DNA from: Haemaphysalis longicornis
Taxonomy: Eukaryota > Arthropoda > Arachnida > Ixodida > Ixodidae
Length of the DNA stretch: 64,000 nucleotides
Reading direction: 5' to 3'
Assembly (NCBI GenBank): GCA_013339765.2
Contig: CM023448.1
Location: 113,902,008 to 113,966,007, forward strand
Under the pieces are notes generated by a model. The model searched no databases, was not told the origin of the DNA, and saw only the letters and a list, made by a program, of their open reading frames with translations. Made by a program: the position numbers and the translations under genes. Shown piece after piece: positions 21,363-33,440 of the stretch. The first letter of the stretch is position 1, and every line of letters begins with the position of its first letter.

Positions 21363-21569
21363 GTCTCGTTTGTATGATGAGTTCTCTCTCACGCCCCACT
21401 ACATTCGCGAAATCCCTCCATTCCTTCTCGCGAGCTTTGGGAGAGAGCTCTGACCAGCTCCGACCTCAATGACCAGCGCCTGCTGGTGTTGAGGGCTGTT
21501 GAGGCGGGGAAAGCTCAAGGGGTCTTGGACTGAGGACTCCTCCTCATTGCTTTTCGCAATAAACACGCT

Positions 21570-21571
<2 letters not shown>
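21363..21571 (+). mobile_element. 3' end of a LINE with poly(A) signal and CT tail
   Basis: The plus strand reads WERALTSSDLNDQRLLVLR..GVLD then a stop, resembling the last residues of tick LINE ORF2 products. A short 3' end follows with AATAAA at 21559-21564 and then the CT repeat. The copy is strongly 5'-truncated. No target duplication was identified. Confidence 0.45.

Positions 21572-21649
<78 letters not shown>
21572..21649. repeat. (CT)n microsatellite
   Basis: About 77 bases of uninterrupted CT end in a run of C. It abuts the LINE 3' end and may have grown from its tail. The overlapping open frames are purely repeat-encoded. Confidence 0.95.
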
Positions 21650-21650
<1 letters not shown>

Positions 21651-23223
21651 CCCCCCTGGAGCAAATAAGCACTCGGAAGTGACCGGAAGGCCACGGTTTT
21701 CTCACCAGAGTGTGGGTTCGACAACCGTGACGTAATCTCGGCCGACACTGCGCGTGATCGTCGTTCCAAATGTAAACAAACCATCACTGGTTTGACCACG
21801 TGCTATCAGTTCTATGCTTGTAACAACCGGCTAATGCCTAGTCTGAGAGCGCTGACAAAGAAAGTGCACCCTTGCCCCCTAGTCAGCGCCGTGCAGTTGA
21901 CTACGAGCAAGACCAACCCTGTGGTGACCAGGAAGAAACTGTCGGCGCGTGGACGGCCCCAGTACCGGGAGCGCTTCATTCAATGCAGGTGATGAAATGC
22001 CTTTTCGGCGATGGGTCGAACCGCAACTTTTCGAAGCGGCGAATTTCCACCGTCCGTTAACGAATTGCCATTTTCGAGCGAGTGCGACGCACTCCTGATC
22101 ACGGCAGGATGCGAGCACAACTAACTGCTCCCGGCCACCCCGCGTATTTCCAAACGCTTCTTTGCACAGAGCACCCACGTGACATGTCTGTTCGTGCAAT
22201 GGAGAGCGGTAATTAAACGTGACCATTGGCTGCACCCCAAACCTAAAGAGACCTAAAAAATACCCAGTCACCATTATTAACAAAAAAAAAAAAAACGCGT
22301 AGGTTTGAGTTTAGAAAAAAAAATGAAATCAGAAAAAAAATAGCCAATCACATACGCCTCCTAGGCCGCGCTCGTACAGTGCGAATAAATTTTGCAAGCC
22401 GACCATCGCTGTTCACATTTGCACGGGTGACACGCTACGTGCAATGCAGATGCGCACCCGCTCGCTGGCTGAACGGAGCAGAGCCGCGAAAACGTGTCGG
22501 GATCAAACTTAACAAACGTTATGGTGATGGCATAAAATATCCGTGTGTTGCAGCGAATAATCGTTGGCCGTGTTTATGACGGCACATATTTGCTCCTTGA
22601 TTAACCAAAGTCCCCGTAGAGGCGACCGGAGCCCAGTGGTGTAAGCCGGACTTGGTTGCTTCTTTTAGGGGGAGGGAAAGGGGGGACCCGATAGGACAAA
22701 AATGGAGGGAGAGAAGGGAGGAAACAAGAAACCGCCGGGTGCAGCGGGACCTCTACTACGTAATCTTTCCGTTCTTTCCCTTGTTGTTCTGCAGGGTGAT
22801 TGAAAAATGATTGATCGTTACAGCGGGAGCCTAACGTGAGAGCCCCGAAAGCGTAATGCATCACTTACGGCGTAAAAAGTGATCGGTAGTCTGCATTTGA
22901 TGGCAGGTAGAGTCGGTGGTCTCGTCCACTTCCCCACCAACCTCGAAACTGAAAATATAATCGAATAGGAGGGACGCCTCCCTCCAAGCTATAGACGCTT
23001 GCGCTAATCAGGCGTACAGTCGTTGGTACCCATTGGGAGATACACTTGCGTGGTTATATCCCGCAATTAACTTCCATTTAAGATGCTCAAAGTCTATACG
23101 AATGCTTTGTGGAGGGCTTGAACAGTAAAGACAGTATGCTGCAATTTTTCGCTCGTTTTTTTTTTTTTCGCCTCTCACCGCACGTGCCCATTAAGCGGGC
23201 AGCAGCGTCGCTTCTCGCTGGGG
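21650..23223. other. Intergenic DNA without a recognised gene
   Basis: An open frame at 21792-21992 ends next to a CAG/GTGATG donor-like site and encodes KTNPVVTRKKLSARGRP, but no domain or acceptor supports it. Short A runs lie near 22280-22340. Confidence 0.4.
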
Positions 23224-23694
23224 TCACTCCTTCTCCCTGTCGCCCGAAATCTGCACGTTCATCTGGCGGCAGAGCCTCTCCAGCTCGGCGCGGTCCAGCC
23301 TCGTGACTTCGTAGTCGTCCTCGTCGTCGGTGTTCGAACCCGCGCCAGCCGACTTCTGTGCCGGGGCTTCCTCCGCAGCGAGGCCCACCAAGCCGCGCAG
23401 GTAGCTGAAGATGCCGGGCTGCGCAGGAGGAGGCGAGGCAGGCTTCTCTTTCTTCTTGCTGCCCTTCTTCTTTTTGAGAACGTACATCTCTTCGACTTCC
23501 TCGCGCTTCGGCTTTATGCAGATGCCCAACACTTGGCCCCGGGACGCGGTGCGCGCCACGCCGCATCTGCACCTGCAGCGGCGCACGTCCGAGCGGCTGC
23601 CGCTGCCCACCGCGCGCCCAGCCGAGCTCGCCTCGCTGAGTTCGTGTTCGAAGCGTAACACCCGGCTGCCCGACCGGCTCAGCGCTGACGTCAC
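23224..23694 (-). CDS. Unrecognised GC-rich ORF, Lys-rich centre and acidic C-terminal region
   Basis: The minus-strand frame has 156 codons from an ATG at 23694 to a TGA. Third positions are overwhelmingly G or C, unlike the flanks. Order of features: an Arg/Ser-rich N part with a CRCRCG cluster, then GQVLGICIKPKREEVEEMY, a basic run KKKKGSKKKEK, a Pro/Ala linker, a short hydrophobic patch IFSYLRGLVGLA, and an acidic tail (TDDEDDYEVTRLDRAELERLC). No family is recognised. The start may instead be an exon border, since AG dinucleotides in a plausible acceptor context lie around 23690-23705. A longer frame on the same strand (23087-23797) overlaps but has the composition of a shadow frame. Confidence 0.55.
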   Translation of the reverse strand: MTSALSRSGSRVLRFEHELSEASSAGRAVGSGSRSDVRRCRCRCGVARTASRGQVLGICIKPKREEVEEMYVLKKKKGSKKKEKPASPPPAQPGIFSYLRGLVGLAAEEAPAQKSAGAGSNTDDEDDYEVTRLDRAELERLCRQMNVQISGDREKE

Positions 23695-23828
23695 TGCCCA
23701 GTTGTCGCACCGGCAACAAATAATGATGAGTGGTCATGGTTACAATTGCAGCGCCAGTGTGAAAGTGTCTCCCAAGAAGCGCGCACGAGAAGAACACAAA
23801 TTTGCAGAAATTCAGAGAACTGTTTACT

Positions 23829-24317
23829 AATGCGTAGCATTCTTATGCCGCTTGTTCAGGTTGTGACTTCTTTACAGCCAAATATGGCTCTGAGTAGCGA
23901 AATAAGTTGGATTATTTTATTCCTTTTAAGTTTACTTCTGTTTCTTTTCGCCAATGATGTAACATTATAGCGACAAAGGGCCTGTACTTCGCTAATTATG
24001 GATCGTTCCCGAAGAAGCAAGGGGTACTGCAGGGTTGTTTCATTTGCGCTATTTTTTAACACATTTCCGACGTCCTTTTGCGTACTTTTTTGGGCTTTGA
24101 GGGGAGATGTATAAGATGCATATTTTTGATTTTGTCAGATCATTTCTTCTGATTTTTTTCTATTTTTGTTATCTTTTTGTTCCTAAAAAGTCTGTTTGAC
24201 CAATTATCTTCATTTACGCTATTATAACGATTACAGACGTTACTTCCGCCGAGTCTGCATTTTTGTGGAAATGCAGGGCGTCGGCAAAGAATGCTTCGGC
24301 AAAGAATGCTACGCATT
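23829..24317. mobile_element. Element with palindromic AATGCGTAGCATT ends
   Basis: The left end AATGCGTAGCATT (23829-23841) is matched by its reverse complement at 24305-24317; each end is itself nearly palindromic. The right part (about 24180-24317) recurs in inverted form at 25588-25745, which confirms a dispersed family. The interior is AT-rich with no coding frame. No target duplication was found. Confidence 0.5.
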
Positions 24318-24639
24318 AAAGTTATCCCTTCCTGTTAGAGGAATGGGATGAAACACGGAATAGGAAGCTGGTATGCTACAATGGTGAAAGCATCGATTAG
24401 TATTTTAAAAAATAATTTTAGGGGTACACTCGCGTGCGCGTCTCTATATCGCTGTCTCCTCCTTCATGGCGTCGTGATTGTGTTTTGAGAGAAGGACAAC
24501 GGGGCATCTCTTTGTACTCTGTCGCCCTCTTATCCCCCACACAACGAAGGGGATGAAGCCTCGTTCCCCCTTTCACTTGCCACCATACCTCGGCAAAGTT
24601 GTCGCGGCTCACCCAAACTCACTCACAAACTTTTTTTGC

Positions 24640-25115
24640 GAATCACCACTCACTCAAACTCAATGCTGAGCAGCACATCTGCGCTCACTCAAACTCAAAC
24701 TCACAGTGAACGCAAAACTGAGAACTCACTCGGACTCAAAACTCAAAATGTACTCAAACTCAAAATGTACTCAGTACTCAAAATGTACTCAGTACTTAAA
24801 ATGTACTGTAACTCAAAATGTACTCAAACTCAAAATGTACTCAAGTTCAAAATGTACTCAGTACTCAAAATGTGCTCAGTACTAAAAATGTACTCAAACT
24901 CAAATTGTACTCAGTACTCAAAATGTACTCAAACTCAAAATGTACTCAAAACTCAAAATGCACTCAAACTCAAAATCCACTCAAACTCAAAATGGACTCA
25001 TAACTCAATGTACAAAAATGGACTCAGAACTCAAAATGGACTGAAAACTCTAAATGAATTCAGAACTCAAATGTACTCAAAACTCTCTCGTGCTAGGAAT
25101 TTACTCGGGCTCAAA
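24640..25115 (+). repeat. Short tandem array of ACTCAAAATGT-type words, left copy
   Basis: Irregular units combine ACTCAAAATGT, ACTCAAACTCAAAATGT and ACTCAGT, with some variants (ATGGACTC) at the right edge. Because stops are scarce in the motif, frames stay open for up to 184 codons (24636-25190) and yield Lys/Asn/Gln-rich peptide. The same family, same strand, forms the array at 37744-38335. Confidence 0.9.
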
Positions 25116-25587
25116 TGGACTCTGATTTCATTATCATTCAGAGTTTTAAAATTCCTGCGTGCTAAAAATATTACGGGTGCAAATTCGTGAGCTCAAACTC
25201 TTGCATTCAGTACGATATGGTACCGCAACTCCCATGAGGTCGAAAACAATTTTCGTTGCAGATTTAATACAGCTATACCTGCTGGCCATGATGATTAGCG
25301 CTGGTTGCAAGCAATTGTACGTATATATTGGATACCAAACTCTTGATGTAGGCTCAGTGTTCGTGTGCATGACAGAGGCGGTCCAGACTTGATGGTTTGC
25401 TGGGGCCCTGGGGCGAAACAAACAAGATTGGACGAGGGGACGTGCACTCACTGCTCCGTTCATTTACGTCGAAGCTGTTTAGGGTTACGGTTCTGCTTTG
25501 CATCCTGAAAAAACGCCTTGTGTCAAAGCGAACTGTGTCCGCGAAACTATGAAGCGCGAGGCGTTCATGGATATGCCTTTGCTTTTT

Positions 25588-25745
25588 AATGCGTAGCATT
25601 CTTTGCCGAGTACCTTCCCCCCTCGGTCAGGATCGTGTAACACCCTGCATTTCCACAAAAATGCAGATATCACAGAAGTTCAACCTGTAATCATTATAAA
25701 AGCGTAAATGTAAATACTTGATCAAAAGAAATTAAAAATCTAAAA
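25588..25745. mobile_element. Partial copy of the palindromic-ended family (inverted)
   Basis: It begins AATGCGTAGCATTCTTTGCC and continues CCCTGCATTTCCACAAAAA, then GTAATCATTATAA-AGCGTAAATG. All of this matches the reverse complement of 24180-24317. Its other end is not seen before the satellite starts. Confidence 0.6.
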
Positions 25746-25789
25746 AAATAAAGAAAAATATTGAAAATGGCGAACCGTATAACACAGGA

Positions 25790-26720
25790 GTCATGGATAG
25801 CCACAGATTGGGTTAAAATTCAGTGATGTGCCGCTAGGGCATGTGGGGTATCAAATTGAAGCTCTCGAGGAGGGAAATCACGTCAGACAAACAAAAAAAT
25901 GCGTCGTGATCATAATCATGACTTAGTTATCGTGAGTCATAATAAAGGTTGGACTTCATAATGATGATCCGTAGGTCTATGGGGTCTCAAATTCAATGTT
26001 TCGATTAGGGAAATAACGTTGGACAAATAAGAAATACATCCTGGTAGTAATAATGACATAGTCACGGTGAATCATGCAATGATTTAAAATTCATTGGGAT
26101 GTCGCTAGTGTGTTCCCCCGCACCGAATTGAAGATCTCTGGGTGGGGATTCGCGTGGGACAAAAAAATGCTTCCTGTTGATATGGTGACACAGTCATGGT
26201 GAGTCATAGATATGGTTAACATTCAAAGTTATGTGCGCTAGGGCGTGTGGGGTGTCAAATTCAATGAGGGAAATCACGTGAAACAAAAATTCCTACTGGT
26301 CATAATCATGACACAGTCATGCTGAGTCATCGATTGGGTTAAAAATCCAAGTGATGCCACCACGAGTTATGGGGTATCAAATTGAAAGCCTTGATGGGGG
26401 GAATCACTTGGGACAAATGAGAGATGCTTCCTCGTTATCCTCCTCATACGATAGTCATGGTAAGTCATAAATTAAGTTAAAATTCAAAGAAATTCTGGTA
26501 GAGTGTGTGGTAACAAATTAAAGGTTTCGATGAATAAAATCCTGTCGGGCAGACAAAAAGGGCATACCGCTGATCAGTACTAGTTAGTAAACTGCGCAAA
26601 TTCATCGCAGAGGCTAGAACGGTAGCACAAAAGGAATTGCGGTGTCAAAGTGAAGGGCTTGAGGAAGAAAATTTAAACCGGGCAATAATCGCATCCTAAG
26701 ATCATTATGTGCACTCACTT
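25790..26720 (-). repeat. ~132-bp satellite, left block, minus orientation
   Basis: About six diverged units of 125-147 bases. Landmarks in each (given on the minus strand) are TTTGAATTTTAACCCAAT, TGACTCACCATGACT, a CACGTGATTCCC-like box and TTTGATACCCCACA. The opposite orientation is found at 28810-29445 and 33758-34271. Units become ragged toward 26700. Confidence 0.8.
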
Positions 26721-28809
26721 CATAAGTAAAAATTCGGAGTTGTGTCGTAAGCTCAGCTCATCAGGGCTGTACAATTATTGGTTTCCGTGTTGGGATTCGC
26801 GTGTAGTAAAGCCGACACATGCTATTTAGTAATGGCAAGTTCAGTTTTGAAGGACGGCAATATTGTATGCGCGGAGCTCCGAAGCGTGAAAATTCATTTA
26901 TTTCACTTCCACATTATCCCCATCATCAAGCACTTCGAGGAACACTTCGTCTTCTTCTGGACTGACCATCAACATCGTTGGTTCCTGGACTGGAGTTAGG
27001 AGGTGGCTGTGTCGTAGAATAAACGTCCTACTTCACCAAGTACTCCAGGCCCTTACAATTCAAAAACCCTCATCTGGTGCTTCAGAGGGATCCATCGTGC
27101 TTGCAGCATTTGACCTGACCATCTTTAAAACGGGGCTTGACCGACACCCTGCGGCTCGCAATGTCTGGAAAAAAGCCCGCGTAGCCACCAAAACAACATT
27201 GGGGGGAAAGATGGAAATGGAAATCGGGGAAACTTTTTTAAATGTCGGGATGGGTCAACATCTGCAGCCAACCACTGCTCACTGTATCCCGCTTCTATAA
27301 TTTATGTAGACTAGAATTTTGCCGGGTCGGCCATTTTCTAACGAATGATACGCCACCTGGCGGGCATTTCTTGGGGACTGCGGGGCTAGCAGACGACGTC
27401 GCAGTCTTACGCTGCTGCTCCGTGCCGTGCGTGGATATCAGACGTCCAGGCGGCATCGAAAGTCGGTAAATGTCATTTATTCGGTACGTCATCAGCGCCA
27501 AGTTCAACAGGGCTTTAAAGAGAACGTTCAAAGCGTCCGAGGGCTGTCAAATGTGCCCATAAATTCTGTCCCCAACCCGCTAAGGCGGCGGGCGACCCCG
27601 CAAGCGCTTTGTCCTGACGGGTGTCGCCTGTGAGGCTACGTTAAATCGTGCAAGCAGGGCGCCCGACTGTTCATCCCCAATGGATGTTTATTTTCTTAAT
27701 TGGGGGCAGGTTGCCGTCATTGCCTTTACTTGGCAATGTGCAGGAGCTACTCGTCCGGGCGTGATTACGCCATTGTTGGCTGCAGCAACAATCAGCGTTA
27801 GGGCAAACGGCTCGTGCAACAAACGTGTGAAGTGCACCACGAGAAAAGAAGTGCTTGCCTGTGCGAAATCTATTCGCTGCACAAATTACCTACGCCCCTT
27901 GAGTGCCGCCGCGAATTGGTCGCCTTGCGGAATCGAAAATACTTCGAACCAAGCAAGTTGTCCAGAATACGTACAGTCGTACGCTGCTTCCGGAAGCACT
28001 GTTTATTCACCCTCATGTTCAATCCCTATCGCGTGTTTTTGTTCTCTGGAGGTACATACGTTCTGTTCATCTTATCGACGGGAAGCTTACAAAATCATCC
28101 GTGACACCTATGCTGCAGCTCGTATGCGAAAAAGCTGAGCCGAAAGCGAAATAAAATTGTCGCTGTGGCGGAGAACACCCGGTCGTGTCAGGAAATAGCT
28201 GTTCGCGGTTCCCACCCGCCGCTGAAACGCTAAAGTTCTTTTAAGCAAGCAAACGGCCGTGAAATCATGGTGTATCAAATAAGTGCTTCCTGTTTGGCAG
28301 CAGGAAATAGTGTTATGAGGCGGCAAATATTTTACTTTTATGAGCATGTACGTCGACGACCTGCACATTTAAAAGAGTATTTCATGGCCTTGTTTAACAA
28401 CCAACTCAGTATGAGGTATGCGAGTGCGTATTAAATGACAACACGTTCGTGCACCGACAGCAGCAAGCCATGCTTGGAAATTTGCACTATCGCGCGCGCG
28501 ATCGAAGGCATTCGCTGATTGCGCCAACCCACTTACTTCTTAGCGTATACGTATGAAGCATATAAGCCCAATAGGTCCTAAGCTGTTTCATGGGAATGCA
28601 GGCTTGTTGACGGATGTTGAGTGCTGCAATGTGTCGAACCAACCACGCTGTCAAGATGACGTGCCAACAATTAACGAGTACAATTATATCTATCGGGATC
28701 TTAATAAGACTTTTTTTACTTAACTGGTCATTATTCAGTGCCATGATTTCCGATGGTTGCTTCAGATCCACCTTCCTTCACCGAGACAAATATTTTGATA
28801 CTCTACACG
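26721..28809. other. Unique-looking centre between inverted satellite blocks
   Basis: This 2.1-kb stretch separates satellite of opposite orientation. It contains a THAP-like remnant at 27757-27970, plus several short open frames without domains. The satellite begins again at about 28760-28810 with diverged units. Confidence 0.5.
27757..27970 (+). pseudogene. THAP-like domain remnant in the centre of the satellite
   Basis: The plus strand reads DYAIVGCSNNQR, then a stop (TAG), then, allowing for the stop, CEVHHEKRSACLCEIYSLHKLPT and RNRKYFEPSKLSRI. This is the order of a divergent tick-type THAP domain: first Cys (here Tyr), GCSN, a middle Cys/His cluster, LHxLP, and a xRKxFxPSKxSRI run before CSxHF. 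The final CSxHF is degraded. It is likely the relic of a transposase. Confidence 0.45.
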
Positions 28810-29445
28810 CCCTCTAGGCATCACTTTGAATTTTAACCCAACCATTGACTAGCCGTGACTATATCATGATGACAAGAAGGACGCATTTCTTTATTTATTC
28901 CACGCAATTCCCCTCATCGCGACCTTTAACTTGACACCCAACAAGTCCTAGTGGCGACATTCTAAATTTTCACTCAGTGTATTACTCACCACGACTATCT
29001 CATAATTATAACCAGAAATCATTTTTATATTTGTCGCACGTGATTCCCATCTACGAGACATTTAATTTGATACCCCACACACCCTAGCAGGATCATTAGG
29101 AATTTACTCAAATCTGACTAACCATGACCCTCGTGACTGTAAGCAGGACGCATTATTTATATGCCCCACGGGCTAATCGAAACCTTGAATTTGACAGCCC
29201 ATTTGCTTTAGCGGCCACACCTTGAATTTTAACCCAATCTGTGACTCACCATGACTATCTCATGATTAGAACCACGAAGTCTTTTTTTATTTGTTCCACG
29301 TGATTCCCCTCATCAAGACCGCAAATTTGACACCCTACATGCCCGAGCGGGGTCACTTCGAATTTTATCCCAATATAAGACTCTCCATGACTGTCTCATG
29401 ACTGTAACCACGAAGCATTTTTGTGTTTGTCCTACGTGATTTCCC
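28810..29445 (+). repeat. ~132-bp satellite, right block part 1
   Basis: About five units in plus orientation. The unit landmark CCTAG-GGC-TCA-TTTGAATTTTAACCC repeats near 28815, 28948, 29080, 29207 and 29341, giving a period close to 132. The array is cut at 29445 by the LINE and resumes at 33758. Confidence 0.85.
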
Positions 29446-29448
29446 TAC

Positions 29449-29763
29449 GTGCCAAGGACGCAGATTTTCAGTGCTGAGGACTTTCCAACCCTGCCAAACG
29501 CCCAAAACGAGGTGAGCGATTGGGTTAGGGCTGCCTCCAGGCCTCTCTGTTCCCTTTCCTTCCCCAAAACCCCAACCGAAGTCGCCCTACAGCGACAAAA
29601 TGCGGAGCTAAGGCGCCAGAGTGAAATTCTTGCGAACAAAATTCAAGAGTTAGAAACGAGGCTACCTGGGCTCACGAAGTCCCAAACGACAGCTGGGACT
29701 TCGGAGCCAATGCAGCAGTCCGAGCCATCAGCGCGAGAGCGCCTCGGTCGCGTCTGGGGCGTC
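29449..29763 (+). pseudogene. C-terminal part of LINE ORF1 (Gag-like)
   Basis: An open frame of 105 codons includes ALQRQNAELRRQSEILANKI, a heptad-like coiled-coil stretch as in ORF1 products of I-type LINEs. After the stop the same kind of sequence continues in other frames toward 29890 (VPQVEHRLTKLERTIDELP). It would have bound element RNA; here it is truncated and broken. Confidence 0.55.
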
Positions 29764-30146
29764 TAGCGCTTCCCGATGCTCAGACTGCACACTTGTACAA
29801 CGTGTGCCACAGGTGGAACACCGGTTGACAAAACTGGAACGCACAATAGATGAACTGCCAAAGAAAATTCTAGAAGGAGTCGGGGCATAGAGCTCTGGCA
29901 GCAGGAACTTTCTAGCGGTATTTCTAGCGGTAACTGACTCAGTCATGGACACAGTTCAGGATTGGGTCAGCACACAGCTCAGAGACAATCGCTCCCGCGT
30001 AGGCGTAAGGTGGTGCCTCGCCCGGCCATAGGCTCGCAGGAATTCAGTTCGGCCACTACCCCCCACGGAACCACTGGTGCTTCCGTTAGAGACACCGTTA
30101 ATCCTGGGAGGAGGCCATGTTTCTTAAATCTCAATAATCTTCAATC

Positions 30147-31069
30147 ATGGCTAACCGACCGCAGCGGAAAGCCAGAAGCAAAACTCCAGATGAGAAATTC
30201 GTGATCATTCAATGGAACTGTAGAGGATTTCGGAATAGGAAAAAAAGGTCGCAGCTCCAATTATATCTCCAGTCCCTCGGCCCGCCACCAGCTATCAAGA
30301 GCCTGGAGCAGATGCTAAACTTCAAGGGTATAGCTCATTCCACGGGGGCCCTTCGACTTACATCCTGGTGAACAAGGCGTATACGGCGCTCCAAGTCGAT
30401 CTAGATCTGGAAACCGAACAGGAATACAGTATGGTAAAGATCCTTCCACTTAGACGTCGTGATCCTCCAATAGATGTGCTCAACATTTACAGCCCCCTGC
30501 ACAAGCCCCGCATAACTTTTAACGAAGTCTTCTATCGAGCACTTAAATCGGCCGACAAAGCACCCCTCGTGATAGTTGGGGATTTTAACGCCCCGAGCCT
30601 TCATTGGGGATACCACTTCGAGCAGGCCAGGGGACGCATGCTAGCGGAGTTAATCTCCACGCTTCGACTTACGCTGCTCACGGACCCGACATGCCACACG
30701 CGTATGGGAAACTCGGTAGTTCGCGACACGTGTCCCGACCTATCTCTTATTAGAAATAGTAGAGACGCTACTTGGGAAAACCTGGAGGAGACACTCGGTA
30801 GCCATCACTGCCTCCTTAGGATCACCCTGTTGGCGAAGACTGCTAGAAGAAAGCGGGGCCAGGCCAAACTAACCAACTGGCATGAATTTAGGCTGCAAGA
30901 AGTTCCACCTGTTCTCCTCACAGACAGCTATACGGAGTGGATCACCGCCTTACAACAGCAACACGTTACAACAATTCATACAACCGTAAAGAACCCAACT
31001 GTGGACAACCATCTGATGCATATATGGGAGGCACGCCGGAGCCTTACTAAAAGATGGAAGAAACAAGCT
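30147..31069 (+). pseudogene. APE-type endonuclease domain of the LINE
   Basis: The domain starts FVIIQWNCRGFRNRKKRSQ (catalytic Asn motif). A frameshift near 30370 leads into a second frame with VIVGDFNAPSLHWGY, CPDLSLI and LGSHHCLLRI, the conserved GDFNA, D-L and S-H blocks. Part of the region holding the catalytic Glu appears deleted or scrambled (around 30290-30360). The endonuclease would nick target DNA to prime reverse transcription. A further frameshift near 31070 separates it from the RT frame. Confidence 0.8.
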
Positions 31070-31081
31070 TAATTGCAAGCT

Positions 31082-33440
31082 TCGAGCCCGCATCAGTGAA
31101 CTAACTGAAAAAGCGGCGGAATACGCTGTCCAACTTAGCGACGCAAATTGGATAGAAAGATGCAATTCGGCTGCGCGTCAAATGGGATCAAAGGGGACAT
31201 GGCGCCTTTTTCGTAGTCTCATTGACCCAACTCAGACGAGAGTGGAAACGCAACGTAAAATCCGAAAAGCCTTACACGGGTACCAAGGAACGACGACCCA
31301 ACTCGCCGATACTCTATGTGACAGATATCTCTGCCGCACGGAAGACCCCAATGGACCTGAGTATCAGTACGCAGGCAAACAGAACCCAGACATGGATGCC
31401 CCCTTTACACTACAAGACCTTCGGGCAGCTTTAGCTAAGATGCGCAGAGGTACAGCCCCGGGAAGAGACCGTATAACAGTCCAACTATTGGCGAACCTAT
31501 CGGACTCGGCCTACTTCCAGCTGATAGATTATATAAATCAAATCTGGGACGGCCGTCCACTCCCCCCAGAATGGAAGACCTCCTTGGTCAGTTTTATACC
31601 CAAACCAGGAAAAATTGTTAATATTGATAATCTGAGGCCAATTTCGCTCACCTCATGCTCGGGTAAGCTCATGGAGGCGATGGTCCGGGATCGTCTCTCT
31701 CTACACATTGAGTCCGCGGGCCTCTTTGCTGGCACTATGTTCGGGTTCCGCCCACATATGTCAGCACAGAACGTCCTTCTCCAGCTACACCGCGACGGAA
31801 TTCGACCAACTACAATGCGACACAACGATAAAGCCATCCTTGCCCTAGATCTCAAAGGGGCATTTGACAACGTCCGGCACAGCAGCATACTAGCAAACTT
31901 AAGCACAACGGATTGTGGTCAGAAAACCTTCGCGTACGTCAGAGATTTCCTCTCCAAACGTCAAGCATTTCTGAGGATCGAAGATGAGGAGTACGGTCCA
32001 TATTACATGGGTACAAGGGGTACTCCACAAGGAGCGGTTTTGTCGCCGCTACTCTTTAACATCGCTATTATGCAGCTGCCACACAAATTAGCTCGGGTAG
32101 AGGGCATACAACATGCCCTTTACGCCGATGACATAACAATCTGGAGCACAGAAGGCAGCCTCGGGGAAATGGAGGACCGCTTTCAAAGGGCTGCCAGCAT
32201 CGTCGAAAGCTATGCTAATGACTGCGGCCTCCAATGTGCCCCAACAAAATCAGAACTTTTGCACATTAAACCCAATCCTAAAGAGAACACATGGCTTTAC
32301 ATCTCTTTAACAGGTGGTTCTATCAGAGAAGTGGAAGAAATCAGGATACTGGGTCTGCTTACTCACAACAAACTTAGCCCAGAGACCACCATTGCCAAAC
32401 TGAAGCGAACAGGTGAACAGGTCGGACGCATGATACAACGCGTATCCGACAAGCGCGGCGGGATACGGGGCAGGGACGCGCTACGGCTCGCCCATGCCTT
32501 TGTGACCAGTAGGAACCTCTTCTCCGCACCCTACCTACGTACGACCAAGCAACACGAGAATAGCATTGACGTTATCATTAGGAAGGCCACAAAACGAGCC
32601 CTTGGCCTCCGGATGGCTACCTCCAACACCAGGTTATCGGCGCTGGGAGTGCTCAATTCGTATCAAGAGCTGAAAGGGGCTCATCTCACAAATCAGTACA
32701 CGAGACTCGCACAGACGGCGTCGGGGCGCCACTTGCTTAATCGCCTACAAATCAAACAAGAGGAGACGCGCAAACTCCCAGAGTTGTGGCGGCACAGGCT
32801 CTGGGTGCATCCACTTCCGCGTAACATGGAAAAACACACTCACGAAGGCAGGAGGAAAGCACGCGCTAAGACCCTGGAAAGGAAATACGGAAATAGGCGC
32901 GGTGTGTTCTACGTTGATGTGGCAGGAACGTCGCCTCTGGGGTTCTTCACTGCCGCTGTAATTCACAGGGACCAGCAAGTCGATGGGCTCTCCTACCGGG
33001 CTCCTAACTCCACGCAAGCCGAGGCGATTGCCATAGCACTCGCCGCCTCGGACCCGAAGTCAAGGACAATAATCACGGACTCTCGCCGAGCCTGTGAAAG
33101 CCATTTAGCAGGCACGGTACCACCCTTGGCCTACAGTATTTTAAAACGAGTGGTGCGGTTCGTAGACCCCGCACCTAAAGAAATTGTGTGGTCTCCGGGG
33201 CATCAGGGTCTGAGAGGTAACGAGGCCGCGCACGCTGCTGCCCGAGCGCTTACCCACCGGGCGCCTCACCCATGCTCTCCCGGCTCGGAGATTAGCAAAC
33301 CACTTCTGCGATTTAGAGAAATTGTAAAACATTACTGCGATAACCGCCAGCTTTACCCAGCCCCTGCAAAGGGTCTGAGCAAGGTCGATGAGCGATACTG
33401 CGGCGCCTGCAGACGAACACATTTATGTGCCCTGCAGTAG
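31082..33440 (+). CDS. Reverse transcriptase and RNase H of the I-type LINE, long intact frame
   Basis: A single open frame covers the RT and RNase H (752 codons from the ATG at 31182; it stays open upstream to about 31082). RT motifs are intact: SFIPKPGK, LRPISLTSCSGKLME, FGFRPHMSAQNV, motif A LALDLKGAFDNV, GTPQGAVLSPLLFN, and catalytic HALYADDITIW. RNase H follows with FYVDVAGTSP, QAEAIAIALA, TIITDSRRACE and WSPGHQGLRGNEAAHAAAR; the last position, usually Asp, is His here. Together with the flanking frameshifts this means the copy cannot make a full ORF2 protein, but the polymerase portion has no lesion. Confidence 0.9.

Noticed and set aside
21499..21799. Leu/Ser and Arg/Glu repeat frames
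   Set aside because: They come from the CT microsatellite at 21572-21649.
23087..23797. 236-codon minus-strand frame overlapping the 156-codon ORF
   Set aside because: The shorter frame has the strong GC3 pattern and plausible protein composition; the longer is its shadow.
25790..26720. CRISPR array
   Set aside because: The units are long, diverged satellite repeats without unique spacers, in a clearly eukaryotic sequence.
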